From assembly GCA_052436255.1 (NCBI GenBank), contig JBQVNP010000108.1, positions 1 through 17,249 of the forward strand: DNA of 17,249 nucleotides, written 5' to 3'. The translations under genes and the position numbers were made by a program. The DNA is from Pelomonas sp052436255. GTDB taxonomy: Bacteria; Pseudomonadota; Gammaproteobacteria; Burkholderiales; Burkholderiaceae_C. Below the pieces are notes generated by a model that worked only from the letters and a program-made list of their open reading frames with translations, was not told the origin of the DNA and did not search any database. Position 1 is the first letter of the stretch, and each line of letters starts with the position of its first letter. Of this stretch, positions 7,295-14,755 are shown piece after piece.

Positions 7295-8269
7295 ATGCGA
7301 AAGACCCTCAGTGCCCTGGCCACCGCCTTGCTGGTGGCTGCTTGCGCCCACCAGCCGATGCTGCTGCGGGTCGAGCCCACGGCGGCGCAACTCGACGCGG
7401 CACAGCGCGTCGGCCTGGATGCCGCCCAGCTCGGCCCCCTGTTGAACAAGCCGCTCTACCTGATGCAACCCGCCGAGCTGGGGCGCTTCCTGGCCTGGCA
7501 GCAGCTGGACCAGCCCGAACTGCGCCGGCGCATCGCCGCACTGGCGCGCAAAAACATCGGCCAGCCCTACGAGCTGTTCCTGCTGGGCGAGTTCCCTTAC
7601 GAGACCTATGACACGCAGCCGCTGTTCAGCCTGGCCAAGAGCGATTGCGTGGTGTTCGCCGAGCACACCTATGCGATGGCACTGAGCGCGTCGTGGGAGG
7701 AGTTCTTCTGGATGCTGCAGCGCATCCGCTACCGAGACGGCGTCATCGGTACAGCCACCCGCAACCACTACACCGAAGCGGACTGGAATATCGCCAACAA
7801 CTGGCTGGTGCAGGACGTCACCGCCGCGCTCGGCGCGCCAACCCTGCCTTACCACCAGCGCATCGATCGGCAGGCCTTCCTGCTCAAGCAGTTCAAGATC
7901 CAGCGCGACATCCCTGTCCAGCCCTTCGACGATGTCTACATCGCCAAGCAGGATGTAGCAGCCATCGAGGCGCAGTTGCAGGACGGCGACTTCGTCAACG
8001 TGATCTCGGGGCGGGGCGGCAACTACTACGCCTCGCACGTCGGCCTGATCGTCACCGGCGCGGACGGCTCGCGCCGCCTGCTGCATTCGGCCGAGCCCCA
8101 GGTGCGCGAGGAAACGCTGCAGGGCTTCATCGCCCGCATGGCCGAGCGCGATGCGGGTCAGGCGGGGCAGACCAAGGCAGCGCTCGCGGGCTTTAAGTTC
8201 CTGCGGCTGAACGAGTCGCCGCAGGTGCCGCCGATGGCGCCGCAGCCGCGGCCAGCACGCCCGTTCTGA
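7295..8269 (+). CDS. DUF1460 family amidase-like (NlpC/P60-fold) lipoprotein
   Basis: DUF1460 proteins have a papain-like NlpC/P60 fold and include cell-wall amidases that cut near N-acetylmuramoyl-L-alanine in peptidoglycan fragments. The 324-residue precursor has a lipoprotein signal with the box LLVAAC (Cys17). The segment ALARKNIGQPYELFLLGEF (about 82-100) leads to the nucleophile motif SDCVVFAEHTYAMAL with Cys118. The matching histidine is probably His248 in NYYASHVGLIV, and the block RDGVIGTATRNHY (147-159) is typical of the family. The last 20 residues are proline-rich and probably disordered. The ATG at 7295 gives the signal peptide, with no ribosome site upstream. GACACT lies 6 nt before it. 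The gene ends directly against the end of lipA with no spacer. The exact bond cut is not known from sequence. Confidence 0.87.
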   Translation: MRKTLSALATALLVAACAHQPMLLRVEPTAAQLDAAQRVGLDAAQLGPLLNKPLYLMQPAELGRFLAWQQLDQPELRRRIAALARKNIGQPYELFLLGEFPYETYDTQPLFSLAKSDCVVFAEHTYAMALSASWEEFFWMLQRIRYRDGVIGTATRNHYTEADWNIANNWLVQDVTAALGAPTLPYHQRIDRQAFLLKQFKIQRDIPVQPFDDVYIAKQDVAAIEAQLQDGDFVNVISGRGGNYYASHVGLIVTGADGSRRLLHSAEPQVREETLQGFIARMAERDAGQAGQTKAALAGFKFLRLNESPQVPPMAPQPRPARPF

Positions 8270-9244
8270 TCAGGCCGCCGTCGGGTTCAGTGCCGCGTGG
8301 GCCTGCTCGTCCGCGTGATAGCTGGAGCGCACCATCGCGCCCACGGCCGCGTGCGTGAAGCCGAGCTCGTAGGCTTCCTTCTCGAACTGCTTGAACATGT
8401 CAGGCGTCACGTAGCGGCGCACCGGCAGATGATGGCCTGACGGCGCCAGATACTGGCCGATGGTGATCATGTCGATGTCGTGCGCGCGCATGTCGCGCAT
8501 CACCTGGCGGATCTCGTCGTCCGTCTCGCCCAGGCCGACCATGATGCCGCTCTTGGTCGGCACGCCCGGCACTTCCTGCTTGAAGCGCTTGAGCAGGTCC
8601 AGGCTGAACTGGTAGTCCGATCCGGGGCGCGCTTCCTTGTACAGGCGCGGCGCGGTTTCCAGGTTGTGGTTCATCACGTCGGGCGGTGCGGCCTTCAGGA
8701 TGTTGAGTGCCCGGTCGGCGCGGCCGCGGAAGTCGGGCACCAGCACTTCGATCTGCGTCGTGGGCGACAGCTCGCGCGTCTTGGTGATGCACTCGGCGAA
8801 GTGGCCGGCGCCACCGTCCTTCAGGTCGTCGCGGTCGACGCTGGTGATCACGACGTATTTGAGCTTGAGCGCTGCGATCGTCTTGGCCAGGTTCAGCGGC
8901 TCGTCGACGTCCAGCGGGTCCGGCCGGCCATGGCCGACGTCACAGAACGGGCAGCGGCGCGTGCACTTGTCGCCCATGATCATGAAGGTGGCCGTGCCCT
9001 TGCCGAAGCATTCGCCGATATTGGGGCAGCTGGCTTCTTCGCAGACCGTGTGCAGCTTGTGTTCGCGCAGGATCTGCTTGATCTCGTAGAAGCGGGTCGA
9101 CGGCGAGCCGGCCTTGACGCGGATCCAGTCGGGCTTCTTCAGCACTTCGGCCCGAGCGACAGGAACGATCTTGATCGGGATGCGCGAGGTCTTGGCCTCG
9201 GCCTTTTGCTTGATCGTCGGGTCGTAGGTGGGCGTGTCGGACAT
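8270..9244 (-). CDS. lipA: lipoyl synthase
   Basis: LipA is a radical-SAM enzyme that inserts two sulfur atoms into protein-bound octanoyl groups, completing the lipoyl cofactor of 2-oxoacid dehydrogenases and the glycine cleavage system. The 324-residue protein shows both iron-sulfur sites: the auxiliary cluster cysteines in VCEEASCPNIGEC (Cys68, 73, 79) and the radical-SAM motif CTRRCPFC (Cys94, 98, 101). The conserved tail MVRSSYHA carries the serine that ligates the auxiliary cluster. Other family blocks are VITSVDRDDLKDGGA, PDVMNHNLET and GIMVGLGETDDE. I chose the ATG at 9244, two nt after the lipB stop; an upstream TTG would overlap lipB. Translation is probably coupled to lipB. Confidence 0.98.
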   Translation of the reverse strand: MSDTPTYDPTIKQKAEAKTSRIPIKIVPVARAEVLKKPDWIRVKAGSPSTRFYEIKQILREHKLHTVCEEASCPNIGECFGKGTATFMIMGDKCTRRCPFCDVGHGRPDPLDVDEPLNLAKTIAALKLKYVVITSVDRDDLKDGGAGHFAECITKTRELSPTTQIEVLVPDFRGRADRALNILKAAPPDVMNHNLETAPRLYKEARPGSDYQFSLDLLKRFKQEVPGVPTKSGIMVGLGETDDEIRQVMRDMRAHDIDMITIGQYLAPSGHHLPVRRYVTPDMFKQFEKEAYELGFTHAAVGAMVRSSYHADEQAHAALNPTAA

Positions 9245-9246
9245 GG

Positions 9247-9924
9247 TCAAGGCGACGGAATTTCAAGTTGTGCCGAGAGCCGCTCGGCGAGCCGCCCGGC
9301 CGCAGTCGGCCAGTCGGTGAAAACCCCGAGTTTATCGAGGGATGTGGTTTCAAGCCCTTCGTATCCGCACGGGTTGATGCGCTGGAAGGGTTCCAGGTCC
9401 ATCGCGACATTCAGCGCGAGGCCGTGATAGGTGCAGTGGCGGCTGACCTTGATGCCCAAGGCCGCGACCTTGGCCAGGTCCTTGAACGCGTTCGCCGGAT
9501 CGACCGGGCCGGCCAGCGCTGCGTGGCTGCCTGGGTCGGCCGGGCGCACATAGATGCCCGGTGCGCCCGCCACGCGCAGGCCGGTCACGCCGTAGCTGTC
9601 CAGTGTCTGAATGAGGGCCGTCTCCAGGCGGAATACATATTCCTTGACGAAGATGCCCAGACGTCGCAGGTCCACGAGCGGATAGGCCGTAACCTGACCC
9701 GGGCCGTGATAGGTCACCTGGCCGCCGCGCTCGGTTGGCACGACGGGGATGTCGCCCGGCAACAGCAGATGCTCCGGCTTGCCGGCGAGGCCTTGGGTGA
9801 AAGTGGGCGGGTGCTCGCAGAGCCAGAGCTCGTCCGGCGCCGCCGTATCGCGGGCCGCCGTGAAGGCGCGCATGGCCTCCAGCGTAGTCAGGTAATCGAC
9901 CCGCCCGAGGGTCTTGACGATCAT
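9247..9924 (-). CDS. lipB: lipoyl(octanoyl) transferase
   Basis: LipB moves an octanoyl group from acyl carrier protein to the lipoyl domains of target enzymes, the step before LipA. The 225-residue protein contains TERGGQVTYHGPGQ (64-77), the substrate-pocket motif. It also has GIKVSRHCTYHGLALNV with the catalytic Lys159, and NPCGYEG with the acyl-accepting Cys186. A stretch around 127-148 rich in Pro, Ala and Gly is longer than in E. coli and is probably a surface loop. The ATG at 9924 is preceded exactly 6 nt upstream by TATGAT and there is no visible ribosome site, suggesting a leaderless message. It heads a lipB-lipA pair separated by two nt. Its usual upstream neighbour ybeD is present but cut off by the Sel1 gene. 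Confidence 0.97.
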   Translation of the reverse strand: MIVKTLGRVDYLTTLEAMRAFTAARDTAAPDELWLCEHPPTFTQGLAGKPEHLLLPGDIPVVPTERGGQVTYHGPGQVTAYPLVDLRRLGIFVKEYVFRLETALIQTLDSYGVTGLRVAGAPGIYVRPADPGSHAALAGPVDPANAFKDLAKVAALGIKVSRHCTYHGLALNVAMDLEPFQRINPCGYEGLETTSLDKLGVFTDWPTAAGRLAERLSAQLEIPSP

Positions 9925-9980
9925 GCGGGCATCATAGGCAGCCGCCGTAAGCCTTGGCTCGCCTGAGCCGACTCAACCCG

Positions 9981-10610
9981 ATGAAAACGCCACTGATCGC
10001 CGCCCTGCTATTCGCTGCCTCGATGGTGCAAGCCGCCGGCCTGTCCGACGCGCTGAGCGCCTACGACGAAGGCGACCTGAAAGCAGCGGCCCAAGGCTTT
10101 GCCGAATCCGCCAAGCGCGGCGAAGCGCTGGGGCAGTTCAACCTCGCGATGATGAATCTGCGCAGGGAACTGGCCGGCGCCAGCGATGCCCGGGCCTGGC
10201 AGCTGCTGCAGCGGGCCGCAGCGCAAAACCTGGCACTGGCCGAGAACGCGCTCGGCGAAATGATCGAGCAGGGCCGCCGCGGCAAGCCTGACCCGAAAGC
10301 CGCCTGCGGCTGGTTCGAGCGTGCCGCCGAACATGGCAACGGCGATGGTGCGTTGGCGACCGCCACCTGCTACTACCTCGGTCGCGGCCGGGCGCAGGAC
10401 ATGCGCCAAGCCCACCGCTGGTATCTGGAGGCCGCCAAGGCGGGCGACGTCGGCGCGCAATACCTGATCGCGTCGATGTTCGAGACCGGCCTGGGCATCG
10501 AGGCCGACGGCCGGCTGGCGCGCTACTGGTACGACGTGGCGGCCAGGAATGGCGATGTTGCGGCCAAGGCCAAGCTCAAGGCCATGCAGGACGCCGACGC
10601 GGCGACCTGA
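9981..10610 (+). CDS. exported Sel1-repeat (TPR-like) protein
   Basis: Sel1 repeats are paired helices of about 36 residues that bind other proteins. The 209-residue precursor starts with the signal peptide MKTPLIAALLFAASMVQAAG, probably cut after VQA, so it should be periplasmic. Four repeat-like units follow at roughly 48-84, 85-119, 121-155 and 157-192. The best are GRAQDMRQAHRWYLEAAKAGD and the unit ending RYWYDVAARNGD; one segment is longer than 20 residues only because it spans two helices. The ATG at 9981 is chosen over an in-frame TTG at 9954 because it begins the signal sequence. The partner is unknown. The gene is divergent from lipB and runs into the end of ybeD with no spacer, splitting the usual ybeD-lipB order. 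Confidence 0.85.
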   Translation: MKTPLIAALLFAASMVQAAGLSDALSAYDEGDLKAAAQGFAESAKRGEALGQFNLAMMNLRRELAGASDARAWQLLQRAAAQNLALAENALGEMIEQGRRGKPDPKAACGWFERAAEHGNGDGALATATCYYLGRGRAQDMRQAHRWYLEAAKAGDVGAQYLIASMFETGLGIEADGRLARYWYDVAARNGDVAAKAKLKAMQDADAAT

Positions 10611-10877
10611 TCAGAGGACGACCTTGACCATTGGATGCGTCGTCAGCGTGCGGTAGAGCTCGTCGAGCTGCTCGCGACTCGTCGCCGTGACGGTGATCGT
10701 GAGGCCGAGATAGTTGCCACCCTTGCTCGGGCGCTGCTCGATGGTCGACGCGTCGAAGCCGGGATCGAACTGCCGGGCCACGTGGGCGATGGCTTCGACG
10801 AAACCGTCGACCTGCGCCCCCATGACCTTGATGGGGAATTGCGACGGGTACTCGATCAGCGACTTCTCTTCAGCCAT
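10611..10877 (-). CDS. ybeD: YbeD / DUF493 family protein
   Basis: DUF493 proteins are small ferredoxin-fold, ACT-like proteins of unresolved function, often found between dacA and lipB. The 88-residue product has the family features: YPSQFPIKVMG near the start (10-20), the helix VEAIAHVARQ, then SKGGNYLGLTITVTATSREQ (51-70) and the tail TLTTHPMVKVVL. The ATG at 10877 lies 9 nt after the stop of the carboxypeptidase gene, so they are probably co-transcribed. A regulatory role near lipoate synthesis has been suggested from the neighbourhood in other bacteria, but nothing in the sequence proves it. Confidence 0.93.
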   Translation of the reverse strand: MAEEKSLIEYPSQFPIKVMGAQVDGFVEAIAHVARQFDPGFDASTIEQRPSKGGNYLGLTITVTATSREQLDELYRTLTTHPMVKVVL

Positions 10878-10886
10878 GCCGGAGCC

Positions 10887-12032
10887 TCACTTGATCCACA
10901 GGCGCAGGGAGTCGAAGGCGCGGCCGAACAAGCCGGCCTGCGGCACGGCTTCCTGCACGATCAGCGGCACCTCGGCCACCGGCGCGCCGGCCGTCGTCGT
11001 GACGCGCAGCGTGCCGACGCGCTGACCCTTGTTCAGCGGTGCAACCAGCGGATCGGTGCGCTCGACTTGCGTCTGCAGCTTGGCCCCGTCGCCCCGCGGC
11101 ACGGCCACATAGATCGCATCGGCAGCGCCGAGCTTGGCCTCCCTGGCCTCGCCCTTCCAGACCGGCACGGTCGCAATCGCCTTGCCTGCGTCGAAGACCT
11201 TGACGGCGTCAAAGGCCGTGTAGCCCCAGTTCAGCAGCTTCTGGCTCTCGCTGGCGCGCGCTTCCTTGGAGGACGTGCCCATGACGACGCTCAGCAGGCG
11301 GCGCTTGCCGTTGGGGAAGTCGCGGTTGGCGCTGGAGACCAGGCAGTAGCCGGCCGCCTCGGTGTAGCCGGTCTTCATGCCGTCCACCGTCGGGTCGCGG
11401 CGCAGCAGCAGGTTGCGGTTGTCCTGACGGATCTTGTTGAAGGTGTAGTCGCGCTGCGAGTAGTAGGCGTAGTACTCCGGGAAGTCCTTGATGATGTGGG
11501 CGGCGACGGTCGCGATGTCGCGCGCGCTGCTCCTGTGGCCCGGCTCGCTCATGCCGGAGACGTTGCGGAACTCGGTGTTCTTCAGGCCCCAGGCTTGCGC
11601 CTGGCGGTTCATCAGCTGCACGAAGCCCTCGACGCTGCCACCCACCCCCTCGGCCAGCGCCACCGCCGCATCGTTGCCGCTCTGGATGATGAGGCCGCGC
11701 AGCAGCTCATCGACCTTGGGTGTCATGGTCGTGTCGATGAACATCAGCGACGGGTCGCCCTTGCGCTCGTCCCAGGCGCGCTTGGACACGGCCAGGGGCT
11801 GCTCCAGCGTCAGCTTTTTGTCGCGCAAGGCGCCGAAGACGACATAGGCCGTCATCAGCTTGGTCAGCGACGCGGGATCCTGCGGCGCGTCGGCGTCGCG
11901 CTCGGCCAGTGTCTTGTTCGTTGTGAGGTCCACCAGCACATAGTTGCGCGCGGCGATCTCGGGCGGCTGAGGGGCCTGCGCGTGCGCAGCCAGGGACAGG
12001 GCGGTCAGGAAGGAAGCTATCAGTCGTTTCAT
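10887..12032 (-). CDS. dacA: D-alanyl-D-alanine carboxypeptidase (PBP5/PBP6 class)
   Basis: This serine peptidase removes the terminal D-alanine from peptidoglycan stem peptides in the periplasm and is a low-mass penicillin-binding protein. The 381-residue precursor has a signal peptide cut near HAQA (20). All three active-site motifs are present: SLTK (Ser55, Lys58), SGN (Ser118-Asn120) and KTG (Lys220-Gly222). A beta-rich second domain follows, and the C-terminus LFGRAFDSLRLWIK looks like the amphipathic helix that holds PBP5/6 on the inner membrane. I chose the ATG at 12032; an upstream GTG at 12050 would add six residues before the signal. It sits between the hydrolase gene (23 nt) and ybeD (9 nt). 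The symbol follows E. coli synteny; dacC is equally possible. Confidence 0.95.
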   Translation of the reverse strand: MKRLIASFLTALSLAAHAQAPQPPEIAARNYVLVDLTTNKTLAERDADAPQDPASLTKLMTAYVVFGALRDKKLTLEQPLAVSKRAWDERKGDPSLMFIDTTMTPKVDELLRGLIIQSGNDAAVALAEGVGGSVEGFVQLMNRQAQAWGLKNTEFRNVSGMSEPGHRSSARDIATVAAHIIKDFPEYYAYYSQRDYTFNKIRQDNRNLLLRRDPTVDGMKTGYTEAAGYCLVSSANRDFPNGKRRLLSVVMGTSSKEARASESQKLLNWGYTAFDAVKVFDAGKAIATVPVWKGEAREAKLGAADAIYVAVPRGDGAKLQTQVERTDPLVAPLNKGQRVGTLRVTTTAGAPVAEVPLIVQEAVPQAGLFGRAFDSLRLWIK

Positions 12033-12055
12033 CGGGATGGGGTCGGACACGGCCG

Positions 12056-12679
12056 CTAGATCCTCGTCGGATCGAAGGCGCGCACCACAAGAGACTTGAG
12101 CAGCGGCAGCTGCCCATGGAAGAAATGGCCCACGCCAGGGACGACGGTGATCGGCAGACTCTGCGGCCGCGCCCAGCTGAGCACGGACGAAAGCGGCACG
12201 ACGTCATCGACCTCGCCGTGGATGATCACGGTGTCGGCCGGCACGGGGGCGGTGTCGAAGCGGCTGGTCGCCGGGCCGACGAGGACGAGGCGCTGCGCTG
12301 GCTCGGCCAGGCGCTGCGCCGCGCGTGAGGCGACATAGCCGCCGAATGAGAATCCCGACAGGATCAACGCCTCGCCGGGCGCGCGGATGGCGTTGAGCAC
12401 GGCCAGGGCGTCATCGATCTCGCCGCGCCCTTCGTCCCAGCCACCTTCGGACTTGCCGACGCCGCGGAAGTTGAATCGCACGGCACGCCAGCCCAGCTGG
12501 ATGAAGGCGCGCGCCAAGGTCTGCACGACCTTGTTGTCCATCGTGCCGCCCTGTGTCGGGTTAGGGTGGCAGATCAGCGCGGTGCCGACCGGCGTGGTGC
12601 CGTCGGCAGGCAGGTCAATCGCCACCTCGATCTGCCCGACCGAGCCGGGCACGAGGCGCCTTTCGGTCTGCGAGTTCAT
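12056..12679 (-). CDS. alpha/beta-fold hydrolase
   Basis: This 207-residue protein belongs to a compact alpha/beta-hydrolase family that acts in the cytoplasm; the substrate is unknown. The nucleophile elbow is SGFSFGG with Ser111. The acid is probably Asp158 or Asp159 in HGEVDDVVPL, and the base His185 in GVGHFFHG. The early block ICHPNPTQGGTMDNK (36-50) and the oxyanion region FNFRGVGKSEG (69-79) are typical of the group. No signal peptide or membrane segment is seen. The ATG at 12679 overlaps the TGA of the ferredoxin gene (ATGA), so translation is probably coupled. It may be an esterase or thioesterase. Confidence 0.88.
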   Translation of the reverse strand: MNSQTERRLVPGSVGQIEVAIDLPADGTTPVGTALICHPNPTQGGTMDNKVVQTLARAFIQLGWRAVRFNFRGVGKSEGGWDEGRGEIDDALAVLNAIRAPGEALILSGFSFGGYVASRAAQRLAEPAQRLVLVGPATSRFDTAPVPADTVIIHGEVDDVVPLSSVLSWARPQSLPITVVPGVGHFFHGQLPLLKSLVVRAFDPTRI

Positions 12680-13002
12680 CGGCCCACCGAGTCCGGCAGC
12701 ACCAGGCGCTCGACGACCTTGCCGTCGCGCAAATGGCTCTCGACGATTTCGTCGAGGTCGCTGTGGTCGACCCAGGCATACCAGACCGCCTCCGGGTAGA
12801 CGACAGCCACCGGGCCGCCGGCGCAGCGGTCCAGGCAGCCGGCCTTGTTGACGCGCACGCCGCCCTTGCCGGCCAGGCCAAGCTGCTTGACGCGCGACTT
12901 GCAGTGGTCGAAGCCGGCCTGCGCGTCGTGGTCGGCGCAACTGGCTTCACCGTTGGTGCGCTGATTCAGGCAGACGAAGAGGTGGCGCTGGTAGTAACTC
13001 AT
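12676..13002 (-). CDS. thioredoxin-like [2Fe-2S] ferredoxin
   Basis: The 108-residue protein has the cysteine spacing of thioredoxin-fold [2Fe-2S] ferredoxins: Cys11, Cys22, then Cys56 and Cys60 in KAGCLDRCAGGP. That gives C-X10-C-X33-C-X3-C, the pattern used to bind one cluster. The opening MSYYQRHLFVC and the VYPEAVWYAWVDHSDLDEI segment are typical of the family, which carries electrons in the cytoplasm for partners that are mostly unknown. The ATG at 13002 is chosen because longer frames run into the vanZ-like gene. It lies 14 nt after that gene and overlaps the hydrolase start by 4 nt. Confidence 0.92.
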   Translation of the reverse strand: MSYYQRHLFVCLNQRTNGEASCADHDAQAGFDHCKSRVKQLGLAGKGGVRVNKAGCLDRCAGGPVAVVYPEAVWYAWVDHSDLDEIVESHLRDGKVVERLVLPDSVGR

Positions 13003-13016
13003 CGCGCTGGATTGTC

Positions 13017-14117
13017 TCACCGGGGTTTCTGCACCAGCCGCGCCGCCAGCCAGGCCAGGGCGATGAAGGGCCAGGTCCAGGCCACCCACCGTGTCAGGCC
13101 ATAGAGGTTGACGAAGCGGCCGTGCTCCCAGGCCTGCATGTTCAGCGCCAGATAGGGATCACTGGGAGCCACGCTGATAAGACCGATCAATGCGCAGAGC
13201 ACGAACAGGCCCAAGGCCGCCGCCACGCGCGACGGCAGCAGGCAGGCCAGCAGCGACAGCGCCATGCCCAGGCCAACGCCCGGCCGTGTGGCCTCGCCGA
13301 GCCAGGCCCAGGCATGGTCGGGGCCGAAGGCCATCGCCGTGGCCGTGGCGGTGCCAAGCAGGCCAAGCAACACGGCGCCGCTGGCGAGCACAAGCCGGCG
13401 CAGGCCCGGGCGGGCGACGGTGATCATCAATAGCACCGGTGCGACCAGGCCGAGCGCAATCGCCAGCGCCTCCAGGCCCGGCGGCAGCTCGTGCTCGACG
13501 GTGACGGCATCACCCCAGTTCAGCGCCCAGGGCGTACCGGCAAGCGCGTCCAGCAAGGTCTCGCGCCACCACGGCAGCCACTGGCCAAGGCCGAAGGGCA
13601 GTGGCGTGGGATACAGCAGTGCCACGGGCCATAGCGCGAGCAGGGCCAGCGCCGGCGCGCTGCTGGCGCCAAACCAGTGGTCGCGCACGTCCTCCCAACG
13701 TTGCAGCCCACCCAGCCCGCTGAGCACCAGGCCCAGCATTGCCCCCAGGCTGCTGCCGGCGGAATTGAGCGCCCAGTCAGACAACGACGGCACCCGGCCG
13801 GGCACGAAGAACTGCAGCGTCTCCATGACGAGGGACAGCAGCGGCCCCGGCAGAAAGCCGAGCACCAGACCGCCGCGCAGGCCCCAGCCCGAGCGCATCG
13901 CCGCCGCGAAGCCCAGCAGCCCCAACGGGATGTAGCCAAGCAGATTGGCCTCCACGTCGAAAGCCCAGAAGCGTGGCGGCCACGGCAGGTCGAACAGCCA
14001 AGGCAACCCCATGCCGGGCGGCCATCGCCAGGGCCAGAAGGGGTATAGGCTGGCATACACGACGAGGCCGACATGGGCCAGCAACAGCCAGGTGGCGGAG
14101 CTTTGGCGACGGCGCAC
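13017..14117 (-). CDS. VanZ-family membrane protein
   Basis: VanZ-domain proteins are integral membrane proteins; VanZ itself gives low-level teicoplanin resistance, but most relatives have no known role. The N-terminal half shows the domain: DVEANLLGYIPLGLLGF (54-70), then VMETLQFFVPGRVPSLSDWALNSAGSSLGAMLG, here described by Glu99, Gln102, Arg108, Asp114 and Asn118. The remaining 200 or so residues hold several further hydrophobic segments, so the protein is about twice the length of VanZ. No ATG exists near the conserved start. I chose the GTG at 14117, 14 nt after the hemJ stop; a CTG overlapping that stop is an alternative. Its C-terminus ends 14 nt before the ferredoxin gene. Confidence 0.82.
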   Translation of the reverse strand: MRRRQSSATWLLLAHVGLVVYASLYPFWPWRWPPGMGLPWLFDLPWPPRFWAFDVEANLLGYIPLGLLGFAAAMRSGWGLRGGLVLGFLPGPLLSLVMETLQFFVPGRVPSLSDWALNSAGSSLGAMLGLVLSGLGGLQRWEDVRDHWFGASSAPALALLALWPVALLYPTPLPFGLGQWLPWWRETLLDALAGTPWALNWGDAVTVEHELPPGLEALAIALGLVAPVLLMITVARPGLRRLVLASGAVLLGLLGTATATAMAFGPDHAWAWLGEATRPGVGLGMALSLLACLLPSRVAAALGLFVLCALIGLISVAPSDPYLALNMQAWEHGRFVNLYGLTRWVAWTWPFIALAWLAARLVQKPR

Positions 14118-14131
14118 GGTACGAGATTGCT

Positions 14132-14560
14132 TCAGAACGGCTTGACCGTCGCCAGCACGACGATGGCGGCAAACAGCAGCACGGCGGACTCGTTGTAGAC
14201 ACGGAGCCAGCGCTGGCTGCGGCGGTTGGACAACTCTTCGAAGCTGCGCAACAGGCGGCGGTTCATGTGATGCAGGCCGACGGCGCCGACGACGAGCAAC
14301 AACTTGGCGTGCAGCCAGTAGCCGCCGGCAAAGCGGCCCGCACCGAAGCCCAGCCAGACCCACAGGCCGAGCAGCAGCGCCATGCCCATCAAGATGCTGC
14401 TGAAGCGATGCAGCTTGTGCGCCATCAACAGCAGCCGCTCCCGCTCGGCATGGCTGTCGGCCTGCACCATGGCCAGGTTGACGAAGATGCGCGGCAGATA
14501 GAAAAGGCCGGCAAACCAGGCGGCGACGAAGACGATGTGAAAGGCTTTGACCCAGAGCAT
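14132..14560 (-). CDS. hemJ: HemJ-type protoporphyrinogen IX oxidase (CopD-superfamily membrane protein)
   Basis: HemJ is a small membrane protein that oxidises protoporphyrinogen IX to protoporphyrin IX, the step before iron insertion into haem. The 142-residue product starts LWVKAFHIVFVAAWFAGLFY, with the conserved His8, then LPRIFV, and later YWLHAKLLLV (His84, Lys86), HHMNRRLL and the family tail VLATVKPF. Four membrane segments are expected at about 5-24, 52-72, 82-98 and 121-138. Such proteins are often labelled CopD family; the HemJ identity rests on these motifs and on hemB next door. I chose the ATG at 14560; longer frames add an unconserved charged stretch. CATAAT lies exactly 6 nt upstream and no ribosome site is seen. 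It heads the minus-strand unit running to ybeD. Confidence 0.86.
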   Translation of the reverse strand: MLWVKAFHIVFVAAWFAGLFYLPRIFVNLAMVQADSHAERERLLLMAHKLHRFSSILMGMALLLGLWVWLGFGAGRFAGGYWLHAKLLLVVGAVGLHHMNRRLLRSFEELSNRRSQRWLRVYNESAVLLFAAIVVLATVKPF

Positions 14561-14755
14561 GGCGGCATTATGGGCAGTGCCTGAACGCCAAACCGGCCTC
14601 AAGCGCGCAAGGGCTTGGACAGGCCCCGGCCTCAGGGCCGCAGACCCCAGCGCTGAGTGGCTCGCCACTCGTGACCTTCACCCCAAGTCATCCAGTTCAC
14701 CGTCACAGCGAGCCGGACAGCACCAGTCACGCCGCGCGCCATGCCGGGCGCACCC

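Noticed and set aside
10635..12059. 474-codon plus-strand open frame opposite ybeD and the carboxypeptidase
   Set aside because: It is rich in His, Arg and Gln with no domain, and the minus-strand genes carry all catalytic motifs.
14655..14670. GAGTGG-CTCG-CCACTC hairpin as a second small RNA or riboswitch
   Set aside because: It is an isolated 6-bp stem without a T-run or neighbouring conserved structure.
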